A DNA stretch of 12,319 nt from Hirudo medicinalis (Eukaryota > Annelida > Clitellata > Hirudinida > Hirudinidae), in assembly GCA_011800805.1 (NCBI GenBank), contig MPNW01001821.1:10241-22559 (forward strand). Direction: 5' to 3'. Numbering within the stretch: position 1 is the first letter of the stretch; every line of letters begins with the position of its first letter. Positions 1 through 8,814 of the stretch are shown here, piece after piece. The position numbers and the translations under genes are program-made. A model generated the notes under the pieces. It was not told the DNA's origin, did no database searches, and worked only from the letters and a program-made list of their open reading frames with translations.

Positions 1-15
1 ATCATCATCATCACT

Positions 16-100
<85 letters not shown>

Positions 101-178
101 CTATTATTATCATCATCATCATCATTATTATTCATCGTCATCATCACCACCATCTTCATCATCATCATCATCATCACC
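1..178. repeat. (ATC)n microsatellite in the intron upstream of the left gene's first visible exon
   Basis: Nearly uninterrupted ATC/TCA triplets run from the first base, with a few ACT and ATT interruptions, and fade into mixed CATCACC near 150-178. The array directly precedes a C-rich pyrimidine tract and an AG that I read as a 3' splice site, so it is probably intronic. Acidic or Ser/His-rich translations of it are low-complexity artefacts. Confidence 0.9.
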
Positions 179-199
179 GTTCAATCCATCAACCGCTTG

Positions 200-243
200 C
201 CCACCTCCCCCATCCCACCCCTTCCCACGCCACCCCACGCCAG
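200..243 (+). promoter_or_regulatory. 3' splice site with long pyrimidine tract
   Basis: A C/T-rich stretch from about 200 to 240 ends in GCCAG at 239-243. The following bases open a long acidic reading frame. No ATG lies in frame upstream before the tract, so an acceptor explains the exon start better than a translation start. The exon would begin at 244 in the third position of a codon. Confidence 0.7.
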
Positions 244-624
244 GAAACTGAAACCGATCGTGATCTACGGAGACAAGAACCTCTGGGGCAGTCCTTCGTT
301 CTGGGAGAAGAAGCACATGGCAGAGATAATCGAGGAAGCCGAGGAGGAGGACGACGAGGACGTGTCGTACGGGGACAATTCCTACAGCCCCCTACAGAAA
401 TACCTCCACGAGATGGAGAGGGTCGACATGGGCAGGGTAGAAAAGAAACTCCTGGAGGAAGAACCCTCGGCCCTCGAGCTTGCAGCAGCGGAGGAGGAGG
501 AAGAAGACGACGACGAAGAGGAGGAGGAAGACGAAGAGGATGATGACGAGGAGATGTTCGTCGACGATTACGTTTATTGCTACAAGAGCTGCGTGGCATC
601 CCCTGACGGTGAGTTTACATTCAG

Positions 625-668
<44 letters not shown>

Positions 669-965
669 CCAACCATGCATTCAATCAATAAATCAACCAA
701 TCAACCAGCCAACCAATCATTCATTCAGTTGATCAATCAATCAATCAATCAATCAATCAGTCAATCTCGAATCGATCGGCCTTCAATCAATCCGTCAATC
801 CGTGACTTCCCTCCTTTTCCAGGCTTCGTCTCCAACTCCGCCTTTCGGAAGAATTGCTTCCACCCTGATCAAGAGCGACTGATCCTAGAAATGCAGTTGA
901 AGAAGAAGTTCACCTATTACATCAAAGTGGGCGATGATCGAGATTTTAGATGCAATACTGCATGA
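244..965 (+). CDS. Unrecognised acidic protein, C-terminal two exons (5' end outside window)
   Basis: I do not recognise this protein. The visible exons are 244-608 and 823-965, with donor CG|GTGAGT, acceptor TTTTCCAG, and a Gly codon split across the junction. Together they give 168 residues ending in TGA at 963-965. The first part reads KPIVIYGDKNLWGSPSFW (residues 3-20), with ordinary, non-repetitive composition. An acidic block follows at about 28-40, then a helix-like segment with HEMERVDMGRVEKKLL at about 55-70. Residues about 81-103 are almost pure Glu/Asp. The tail after the intron is basic to neutral (LEMQLKKKFTYYIKVGDD) and has Cys in YCYKSC and in KNCF. No signal peptide or membrane segment is visible. 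The protein is 5' truncated by the window edge, since the exon starts inside a codon after a good acceptor. An alternative start at ATG 317 is possible but would drop the best-looking sequence. Two-exon structure, splice signals and a nearby AATAAA support a real gene; function is unknown. Confidence 0.65.
609..822 (+). repeat. Intron largely made of (TCAA)n tetranucleotide repeat
   Basis: This 214-bp intron runs from GTGAGT at 609 to TTTTCCAG ending at 822. From about 621 to 775 it is mostly TCAA units, in two runs (about 621-676 and 728-768) separated by degenerate CAACCAAC sequence. The frame through it is open only because the repeat lacks stops in some frames. Confidence 0.85.
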
Positions 966-1048
966 ATTTATCCACAAATTATCTAACAATTACCTCGATA
1001 AATCATTAATTAATTTCCTAGCCTTCTAGCACTCGTATCATCTCCGTA

Positions 1049-1060
1049 ATAAATAAATAA
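1049..1060 (+). terminator. Polyadenylation signal of the left acidic gene
   Basis: Overlapping AATAAA hexamers (AATAAATAAATAA) lie 84 bases after the TGA at 963-965. This is a normal distance for a short 3' UTR and supports the exon model ending at 965. The surrounding DNA is AT-rich, so a chance match is possible. Confidence 0.6.
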
Positions 1061-1879
1061 ATTAATTAATTCCCATTAACATAATTTATGACCAACCTAA
1101 TTAACATAATACAATCTCCGGCAGCAAAAGAACTCAACTGTCAGCACCGCCTCCCAGCGTCAGTCGAAGAGCATGAAGGCAAGCACCCACACTCCGGCAA
1201 CTGCCCCTGAGGGCGATGGCGGTGGCGTCAGCAGGTTCTCGCCCGCTCAACTGTGAATCCCTTGTGCCCGGTCCCCCCCAGATGAAGGGCTGGATGAACT
1301 CAGGCTTAGGGCCTAAAATTAGATCTGAGGTTCTGTTATAAGTTCGCCAAATGTCCAAGTTAAAGTAGCTATTGACTCTGAGAACCAGGCGAGTTCTAGC
1401 TGAACTGAGTGACCTTTCGAGGGGTCATCCAGGGCGACCCGTGCAGCTTGAACTACTCTCAGATGAACGCCACTATATTCGAGATTTGTCGGCAACAATT
1501 TACCCGTTGTTCTTTTAATTAGCAACAATTAACAACTAATTTATTTATTGACGATAATTTGCGAATAAATTATAAAAGTTAACGTCGAGACTGAAAATCA
1601 GAGGCTGGAAAACCGACCTTAACGAATAAAGGGAGCATGACGTACGTCGACTCGTCACATTGAATGACATCATATCGAGTCGTCACCCGCACGATGTCAA
1701 AGCATAAATTGAAATATATTAATAATCATTATTATTAATATTCATATTATTGAAAATGTCAGCTGTCAAGAAGACCATGACACAAAGCCAATGACAACAC
1801 TCGCAGACATTTCAGCGGGGGTCAAGCCGAACTTTAACATCGATGGTGCAGAAAGGGCAAAGTTAACTGATATTTAATT
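1061..1879. other. Intergenic stretch without recognised gene
   Basis: This is tail-to-tail spacer between the left gene and IDH3B. The segment from about 1120 to 1480 is GC-richer than its surroundings but gives no convincing exon, repeat family or RNA gene on either strand; short frames there have no conserved-looking motifs. The remainder is AT-rich and featureless. Confidence 0.5.
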
Positions 1880-2205
1880 ATTGAAATAATTACTTAACCG
1901 ATTAAGTTAGGCAATAAAAATAATTACTTAACTAATTAAGTCAGGTAATAATAATTACCTTACTTAGCTAATTAATTCAGGTAATAACAATTACTCAACC
2001 AATTAAGCCAGGTAATAACAATTACTCAACCAATTAAGCCAGGTAATAACAATTACTCAACCAATTAAGCCAGGTACTAACAATTACTTAACCAATTAAG
2101 CCAGGTAATAATAATTACTTAACCAATTAAGCCAGGTAATAATAATTACTTAACTAATTAAGTCAGGTAATAACAATTACTTAACCAATTAAGTTAGGCA
2201 ATAGT
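1880..2205. repeat. 31-bp minisatellite, about ten units
   Basis: Units beginning (C/T)AGGTAATAA and containing CAATTACT and CCAATTAAG recur with starts at 1908, 1942, 1978, 2009, 2040, 2071, 2102, 2133, 2164 and 2195. The spacing is 34, 36, then exactly 31 bp seven times. The left units are more divergent than the central ones, so the central part looks most recently homogenised. It lies beyond the IDH3B 3' end and contains no gene. Confidence 0.9.
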
Positions 2206-2426
2206 TACAACCATGTACAACCACAGTCACAAACGTGGCTATCAGAATAGAAAATCTTAGCAAACGCCAGAATTCTGGTAAACTCCTTTTAAAACGAAAA
2301 AATTCTTGGGGCACGTTTCAAACCTGCGAAGACGCAGGTCCCGAAAAGACCGCCCGTCATCATCGGGGGAAATGAGAGGGGGATTGTTTTAAAATTACGC
2401 TAATATTATTATTATTATTATTTTTT
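2206..2426. other. Intergenic spacer with short ATT tract
   Basis: No gene is visible. A short (ATT)n plus poly-T tract occupies about 2401-2429. Confidence 0.5.
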
Positions 2427-2432
2427 TTTATA
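2427..2432 (-). terminator. Possible variant polyadenylation signal for IDH3B
   Basis: On the - strand this reads TATAAA, a known weak variant, about 160 bases after the IDH3B stop. No AATAAA or ATTAAA is present on the - strand between 2200 and 2590, so the true 3' end is uncertain. This is a tentative choice. Confidence 0.25.
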
Positions 2433-2590
2433 AAATGCACGAAAATTTATGGAGTACCCAAAAACTGAAGCTGACAAAAGTTCGAGCACAACACCGAGAG
2501 AACTAGAATCTATTCTATTGTGGAGGTAACTAGTCGTAAATATTCATGAAGAGGTGGAGACTCTGAGGAAGAGGGAGGGGCTGTGGTGGT

Positions 2591-4115
2591 TCATTCGACC
2601 AAGGAGAGCTTCTTGATGACTGCGTCGGTGAACTCGCTGGTCGTCGCATAGCCTCCGACGTCGGAAGTGCGGACCTGGAAATTATCACGACATGACATAA
2701 TTAATATGACCTGAGAATTAGCACGACATGACATAATTAATGTGACCTGAGAATTAGCATGACACGACATAATTAATAAGACCTGAGAATTAGCATGACA
2801 TGACATAATTAATGTGACCTGAGAATTAGCATGACATGACATAATTAATATGACCTGAGAATTAGCATGACACGACACAATTAATATGACCTGAGAATTA
2901 GCATGACATGACATAATTAATATGACCTGAGAATTAGCATGACATGACATAATTAATGTGACATGACACAATTAATGTGACAAGGCCTAATTAACACGAT
3001 CGACCTGAACGAGTCACTCCAACATGATTTCTTTCAACTCCACACTGACACAACAAAATGCATGGCTCAAACGCACAAGCCTTTAGAATTTATAATAACG
3101 ACCAGCACAATTACAAGAATTAAACGAGAATAAAAACCTATTTGAGAAAACAAAAGATAAAAACATTGCGACGACGACAAAAGTCTCGCGACGAGTAAAC
3201 GTCGACTCGGAATTCGAGCGACCCCGACGACATCCGACTTTGCGACCCACCTTTCCCGACGCAATGACGTTCAGCACTGCCTCCCTGATGACCGTGGCAT
3301 ACTTTTCCAGACCGACGTGGTCGAGCATGTTGGCAGAGCAGAGCAGGATGGCGGTCGGGTTGGCGCGGTCCTTGCCGGTGCTCTCGGCAAAAGCGTGGCG
3401 AGCTCCCTGCCAAACGAAGATTGACGAACGTTTAAACCGAACCCTAAAAGAAGCCAAGATGTCCAAGAAACCCCAAAAGGAATCAGACACATTAGCCAAC
3501 ATTATTGGAATTAAGTCATAATTAAGAGTTTCACATTTAAACATTTATTGAATTGATTTAATAATTTATTACGAACGGCGGACGATTGCGAGTTACGTCT
3601 TGTCCTCAACTTACGGGTTCGAAGACGGCAACGTCCGTGCTGTGGCTCTCGCCGGGAACCACCCCGGCCCCCCCGACGAGACCGGCAGCCAGATTGTCGA
3701 TGATGTTTCCGTAGAGGTTCGGCATGACCATTATGTCGAACTGCTCGGGCCTTGCGACCAGCTGAAAACGAATGTTTAGTAACTCATGAATATTTAGTAA
3801 CTCATGAATATTTAGTAACTCATGAATATTTAGTAACTCATGAATATTGAGCAGGATGAAATTGTATTCAATGGAAAGGTTGACATTTAAGGAGTGGTTG
3901 AATATCAATCGATGGTTGATTGATCAATCCATCAATTAAACAACCAATCGATCACAAGTCAATCATTTCGAGACAGAGCGACCGTCAACCGACCTGCATG
4001 CAGGTGTTGTCCACGATCAGGTTCTCGAACTGGATGGTCGGGTACCTCTTGGCCATCTGGGTGCACGTATCCAGGAATAGACCATCACCCAACTTCCTGT
4101 TTTTAAACAATTATA

Positions 4116-4150
<35 letters not shown>

Positions 4151-5447
4151 TAAATAATATAAATATAATAATATTAACTTAATGGTTATCAATGTGCATT
4201 ATTGTCCAGCAAGGACATTCACAGTTCTAAGCACACCATTATGATCGTCATCATCATCATCACAATCAAGAGAGCTAATATTATCACTACTATTATTATT
4301 GTACTTTATATATATATATTTATATATCATATGATAATCCAATATATATATGATAATCCAATTATAATAACCGATAATAATTATGGTAATCATTAATAAT
4401 TATAATAGTCGCAATAATAATATATACAGGTCATTAAAATTACTACAGACATGATGTTGGCCTTGTGGACAGCAGTGACCTTCTTCCTGCCGTGCTGGAT
4501 GGCATAGTCGAACGCAAAACGTGCGATCTTCGCCGAGTTCTGCCGGGTGATGATCTTGAGGGACTCGATGACGCCGGGCACGCTCTGTCGCGGTGGAAGA
4601 AACGGTGAAAGAGAACAGGAGAACGGGCAATCATTACCAACGTGGATTATCATCGTTGACAGGACAACGAGTTGACAATTTACTAACGTAATTTACTAAC
4701 GACAAAACTTCGATGAATATTGACTGATAACGACCGACCGATAATGATAAAAAAACGAATTGATAAGTAGTCGCGAGCCATCAACACTCGAGCCCCCTAC
4801 CTCGTGCTCGAGGGCACTGTACTCTCCCTCGGTCGACTCTCTGATGAGGACGAGGTCGAGGTTGGCATGTTTGGTGTTGAGACCCTCGATCGTCTTAATG
4901 TGCACGACGTTGGCGTACAAGTCCAGGGCCTTCCTGGAATGAGAAAAGGGAATGAGTGACATTTGAATGTCATTCGTCACATGACATGGTCATGCAATGT
5001 GATTGGTCCAGAGAGTTGTATTATGTGGAGGTTACAAAAGAATAACTTAGAAATTAGTCGTCTGCTCCTCTTGTTATGACCAGCTGATGTGTCACAATAA
5101 TGTGGCAAGCAACGGTCAAAAAGTTTTCAATACGAAGAAACACACCCAAGAGAAGGTGCAAAAATAGTTCAGAGTTCAAAGTTCAAGTACCTGATCCTCA
5201 TGTTGAGGGTCATGAGATGGTCGCCACGGTAGTGGATGGGGGAGGAGATGATGCCCTTGATGCAGACCTTGTTCCTGTGGCAGGACTCAACGACCGTGTC
5301 CACATGGGCCGACTGTCCGCTCTGCACTTCACTGCAAGAGGGATCTCTGATTACGACTCATGCAGTGATTGATTTGAATAACTTGATTTGACTTTAAATT
5401 TGCGACGAAATTGTAAAATTGTGAACATTAAAAATGTTTAAAAAGTA

Positions 5448-5487
<40 letters not shown>

Positions 5488-6463
5488 TAACAGCCACCTG
5501 ACATAAATCTCCTCGAAATCAATGGGCACCCTGGCAGCGGAGAAGACGTCCTTGACCGACGTCATCAACTCGGGGCCAACTCCGTCCCCGGGGATCATCG
5601 TCACAGTTTTGCGATTCGAGCCGGTCTTTTTGAGCTGCAAGTTTCATTTGGGAGAAAATCAAACTCAATTTTTATATATTTTGGAATTTTGTGCTTGGTT
5701 TTAAACCAAGAAAAATTGAAAACAAGGATGGAATAGTATGAATTTCAGTGCGATTGTTTGGAACAACAGGAATGGTTAATTGAGTCAATTTCATGTTAAA
5801 ATATGATCTAATAAATCTAATAGATCTAATAGATCTAAAATATTTCATGTTAATTAATATGATCTAATTACTTTTGTCAAGTTAAATTTAACTGATTTTT
5901 AATCATTTTCTACACAAATATGCAGATTAGATTAGATTTGTGGGTTTGTTTATTTTATTTGTGTTAATAAAAAAGCATTATTAGTTAGCATTTCAAATTA
6001 ATTGTTGTTAATATTTTTGATTAATTGGCACTCGATCAAGATCCACAAACAGCTTTTTGATCTCTGTGCATGCCAAAGTATTTTACAATTTCATCAATTT
6101 CCAAATGCAAACACCACTTTTGTAACATGATTAGAATCAAGCTGATACCTTGCTGTTCAAGCATTGTGAAGTCGACAGATATCTTGTGGTCTTCAATGGC
6201 TGTGAAGATATAAACCAAAAAGTTTAAATTTTTGATTTTCGTAGCAGTGCACGGATAGTGCGTTTCAAGGTCATTCATTACGTTGACCACAGCCTGCTCA
6301 GGTAAACAAAATTGACAAAAACATTGAGGAACAAAACTTTTAAAATGTTAAAGTAATTCAAGATTCTGGCTTCTCTGTTTAGAAATATGAGTTAAATTGC
6401 GGATAAATTCACCTGTACGACCACGGAAAACTTTTGAAGAGATCGAAGACCGAATAAAGCCAT
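2591..6463 (-). CDS. IDH3B: Isocitrate dehydrogenase [NAD] subunit beta, mitochondrial (complete, 10 exons)
   Basis: This is the non-catalytic beta subunit of the TCA-cycle enzyme that oxidises isocitrate to 2-oxoglutarate with NAD+ in the mitochondrial matrix; in the family it pairs with a catalytic alpha subunit. Exons on the - strand are 6413-6463, 6149-6199, 5498-5634, 5191-5331, 4801-4933, 4451-4584, 3994-4096, 3615-3761, 3251-3406 and 2591-2674. They sum to 1137 nt, or 378 residues plus TGA, close to the human 385. All nine introns are GT-AG and every split codon joins correctly. Residues 1-34 are a mitochondrial presequence. Then come PGDGVGPE (49-56), the [12 protein letters not shown] motif with Tyr165, [10 protein letters not shown] with Lys212, and the signature NLYGNIIDN from 265. 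Asn269 and Asn273 stand where catalytic alpha subunits have metal-binding Asp, as expected for beta. VVPGES, VFEPGARH and [11 protein letters not shown] favour beta over gamma. The start is A at -3 and G at +4. Two introns carry minisatellites at their 3' ends. Confidence 0.95.
2675..3006 (-). repeat. 36-bp minisatellite at the 3' end of IDH3B intron 9, repeating the splice acceptor
   Basis: On the + strand, units starting GACCTG lie at 2672, 2708, 2744, 2780, 2816, 2852, 2888 and 2924: exactly 36 bp each, eight units to 2959, then a decayed tail to about 3006. The first unit starts with the last three exon bases and the genuine acceptor (- strand AATTTCCAG|GTC). The other seven read AATTCTCAG|GTC at the same place. 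The - strand frame of exon 10 stays open through all units, giving a 12-residue repeat ([12 protein letters not shown], with Ile/Leu/Met variation). Confidence 0.95.
3775..3846 (-). repeat. 18-bp tandem repeat at the 3' end of IDH3B intron 7
   Basis: Four exact units of TTTAGTAACTCATGAATA (+ strand) start at 3775, 3793, 3811 and 3829. On the - strand each carries TTACTAAA, close to a branch-point consensus. The copy nearest the exon lies roughly 20 bases before the acceptor GTTTTCAG|CTGGTC. The unit therefore seems to have duplicated the branch-point part of the intron end. Confidence 0.9.
4111..4150. repeat. (AAT)n in IDH3B intron 6
   Basis: About 40 bp of ATA/AAT triplets lie just upstream (on the - strand) of the exon 7 acceptor. 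The rest of this 354-bp intron is AT-rich, with TATATA and TGATAATCCA repeats at about 4305-4360. Confidence 0.85.
5447..5489. repeat. (AAT)n beside the IDH3B exon 3 donor
   Basis: A run of AAT triplets (ATT on the - strand) begins a few bases inside intron 3, whose donor is CAG|GTGGCT at 5497. The intron is 166 bp, so the array fills roughly a quarter of it. Confidence 0.85.
6149..6463 (-). other. IDH3B: IDH3B exons 1 and 2: mitochondrial targeting presequence
   Basis: Exon 1 (6413-6463) encodes [17 protein letters not shown] and exon 2 (6149-6199) encodes [17 protein letters not shown]. Both are exactly 51 nt and phase 0 at each end. Donors are CAG|GTGAAT and AAG|GTATCA, and the acceptor of exon 2 is CTTCACAG. 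The joined 34 residues contain no Asp or Glu, have Arg and Lys on an otherwise hydrophobic and Ser/Thr-rich chain, and show RYL|ST at residues 23-27. That fits an R-3 type matrix-protease site with the mature protein starting near Ser26. The exons are too short to detect by length. They are supported by phase, splice signals and composition rather than homology. Confidence 0.8.
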
Positions 6464-7480
6464 CCTAAATTTATTTTAAAAGCGGGTTTCAAGCCAATCG
6501 ATTTTTTTTAAACAATTATAGCAAATGGAAAAAACAGCATGCAAGCACAAACCTCAGATTATGGACTGAAACACCTCAGAATGAATGAAAATAAATGTCG
6601 AATGTAAGTAAGGTTAAAAATTAACATTTACTTTTAGTGAAACATTTAAATGTTCATTTATAAATTGAAACTGATATTAAAATTTAGATAAAATTTTTTG
6701 CTCAAAGTAATTGTTTTATTAAAAAATTTTGTGAAAAGTTCTGCTGGAAATTTAGCGTACCGGACAAAAATTCGTGAATTTTCAAATGTTGCTTTTTAAA
6801 ATCCTTTTTGTGTTTTCCCACTGCAAATTGTGTAAAATAAGAGAACCCAAATACAAGCAGAAGAATTGCAACATGTATAAAAATTTATGAAAAATTAAGA
6901 CAAACAAAAATTAGTTTTAATAAAAATTCGCTTCCTTGATGAACTTTTATATTTGATTAACATTTGCTGATACCTGCGTATCAACGGAAAGCGGCGACTA
7001 ATCAACATAAATAATAATCGTGCGAATCCATGGTGGAGTTAATTAAAAAAAAAAAACAGTGGAATATTATAATTTGATAAAATATAATAATTTCCTTTAA
7101 TAGGCCACATGATCACCGATAAAAATGCACCCAAAATATGAGTGAAACAATCAGATGACGAATTTAGATGATCTGGAAGAGATTGAGTTTTACGAAAGTA
7201 TGAAATCATACATCATCACGACAAGGACTTTTACATGACAAAATTCAAAGTTGACCAACAACTAAACCGATTTTAGCCACTGATTGTGTCCAACTTAAGA
7301 CCAAATTACAATTTCGACAACTGAATGTAACATTGGATCCTCCGGCAGACCCATCGAGGTGGACCTTGGTTTAAAAATGAAAAATGTCACATTGTGTATC
7401 AAAGAATCAAAGAATTAAAGTCACTTTATAATATGCTAAGGTAACCTATCACCAACATCCCTAACTTAAATATCATCCTA
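6464..7480. other. IDH3B upstream region, no gene recognised
   Basis: AT-rich DNA lies upstream of the IDH3B start. The 5' UTR and promoter must be here or further right, but no TATA box or initiator can be assigned with confidence in such AT-rich sequence. A + strand ATG at 7155 opens only 27 codons (start MTNLDDLEEIEFYESM). It could be a divergent first exon, but no matching next exon was found. Confidence 0.45.
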
Positions 7481-7537
7481 AGATTAAAAACAATTCTTAC
7501 ATCCGCAATATAAATGCTTGGACTCCTCGTGGCTCCA

Positions 7538-7602
7538 TAAAAGAAAATCAGATAGTGATAGTGAAAATGACAATGATAGTGATAGTGATAGGACTAATTT
7601 CA
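7538..7602 (+). repeat. GATAGT-type hexanucleotide-like repeat within an open stretch
   Basis: Repeated GATAGTGATAGTGA-like sequence gives a Ser/Asp-rich reading (KSDSDSENDNDSDSDR). The frame is open on the + strand from about 7488 to the ATT array but has no ATG and no clear acceptor. I treat it as simple-sequence DNA rather than an exon, with some doubt. Confidence 0.4.
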
Positions 7603-7648
7603 AAGCAAGAAGGACAAATATCAAAGCTCCAGACATTTTGGAAATTTG

Positions 7649-7686
7649 GATCACGTTTGTAAAAGTAAACATCAAATTATTAATAC

Positions 7687-7783
<97 letters not shown>

Positions 7784-7823
7784 ANGATCACGTTTGTAAA
7801 AGTAAACATCAAATTATTAATTC

Positions 7824-7881
<58 letters not shown>

Positions 7882-7893
7882 ATTATTATTATT
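7649..7893. repeat. Duplicated unique segment plus (ATT)n arrays, separated by one N
   Basis: The segment GATCACGTTTGTAAAAG and its continuation occurs at 7649-7688 and again at 7786-7825, with one mismatch in about 40 bases. Each copy is followed by an (ATT)n array (about 7687-7781 and 7824-7893). The only ambiguous base of the window, N at 7785, lies exactly at the junction. An assembly join or failed overlap is the simplest reading; a true tandem duplication is possible. Confidence 0.9.
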
Positions 7894-8621
7894 ATTTGCC
7901 GCTGGAAATCAGAAGAACAAAATACAAAATGAACTTGCCTGAACTTTCTGGTGGACAGCGACTCAAGAAGTCAGAGAGGATAATTGAATCACAACCGATA
8001 GAATGAACTGTAACCGTAGACAGGTATGGAGAGGTGCGTCCACCCCTAGGGGTATTCATACCCACCCGTCCACCCGGCCCGGGTGTCGTATATTTCAAAA
8101 GTTTAATTTTAGTAGCTGGATGTATTTATGGTGACCACATGGCAGGGAAGCACTCTGAGTGACAAGGCGAAGATATTTCTCAATCGAGCTTGAGACGTGT
8201 TCATGATCGATGATCGATTACAAGTTTTGAACGAGGATCGATGCCATAGTTCAATAATTATTATATTAAACATAATTATGACATGATCATCGTATCATAT
8301 TATATCTAATGTTACAGTATTGCATTATATTTCGTTTTATTATCGTTGTGCCAATACATCATATTACTATGTACTGCGCGGTAATAACAACCACGCAGAA
8401 GACAAGCTATGCTCCGAAGAACGCCAGACCCGGGAAAGTGTATTTCTATAAATTATATAAAGTATAAATTTCCACTTAGAAAATGCAAGTAATAATAATT
8501 CTATCGATGAATTTTTAGCTGCAGAGGGATGACGAGGAATCTATGCTCGGAAATAAAAATATTTTCTACCGAACAAGAAGCCATCAGGCCTATCTTGTTT
8601 GAACATGCTCTCCGCGGTTTT
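7894..8621. other. Intergenic stretch without recognised gene
   Basis: No coding region is convincing. The segment 8036-8090 is notably GC-rich and holds a perfect 12-bp palindrome (ACCCCTAGGGGT, 8042-8053) and a 7-bp inverted repeat around one base (CACCCGG C CCGGGTG, 8071-8085). The rest is AT-rich with scattered ATCGAT-like words near 8200-8240. Confidence 0.5.
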
Positions 8622-8677
8622 CACGGGGAGGTCACGGCTCATGGGTCACGGGGAGGTCATGGGTTATGGGTCACGGG
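8622..8677 (+). repeat. 25-bp tandem duplication containing GGTCA motifs
   Basis: Two 25-bp units, both beginning CACGGGGAGGTCA, occupy 8622-8646 and 8647-8671, followed by a third start CACGGG. They place RGGTCA hexamers at 8629, 8643, 8654 and 8668. A related segment reappears at 8815-8850. Confidence 0.75.
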
Positions 8678-8814
8678 TAGTGTTTTCGATTTTGGGCAAT
8701 TTTTCGAAACTCGGGTTTTCCCCGGGTTTCCCTATCCATATATAAACTTATTTACTATTGACAGCTAAAGAAGCCAAAGGCAATTTTATATACCAAATAT
8801 AGACATATATAATA

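Noticed and set aside
1120..1500. Possible SINE or RNA gene in a GC-richer intergenic patch
   Set aside because: No paired promoter boxes, terminal repeats, poly-A tail or second copy in the window could be found.
2672..2959. Regular 36-bp repeats resembling a CRISPR array
   Set aside because: The units are contiguous with no spacers, lie in an animal intron, and repeat the splice site.
6036..6290. 84-codon open frame on the - strand beginning [11 protein letters not shown]
   Set aside because: It runs through intron 1, exon 2 and part of intron 2 in a frame different from the IDH3B presequence; the internal CTTCACAG and AAG|GTATCA sites explain the region better.
2591..6463. IDH3A or IDH3G instead of IDH3B
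   Set aside because: Alpha would have Asp at the metal positions of the NLYG signature, and gamma lacks VVPGES, GARH and KVRTxDxGGY. The match is to beta throughout.
7155..7238. 27-codon + strand frame starting MTNLDDLEEIEF as a divergent gene
   Set aside because: Composition is plausible and a GTATGA donor exists, but no downstream exon in a compatible phase gives a convincing continuation.
7488..7660. Ser/Asp-rich open stretch ending at GTAAAAG as an exon
   Set aside because: It has no ATG and no acceptor in front, and much of it is a GATAGT-type repeat.
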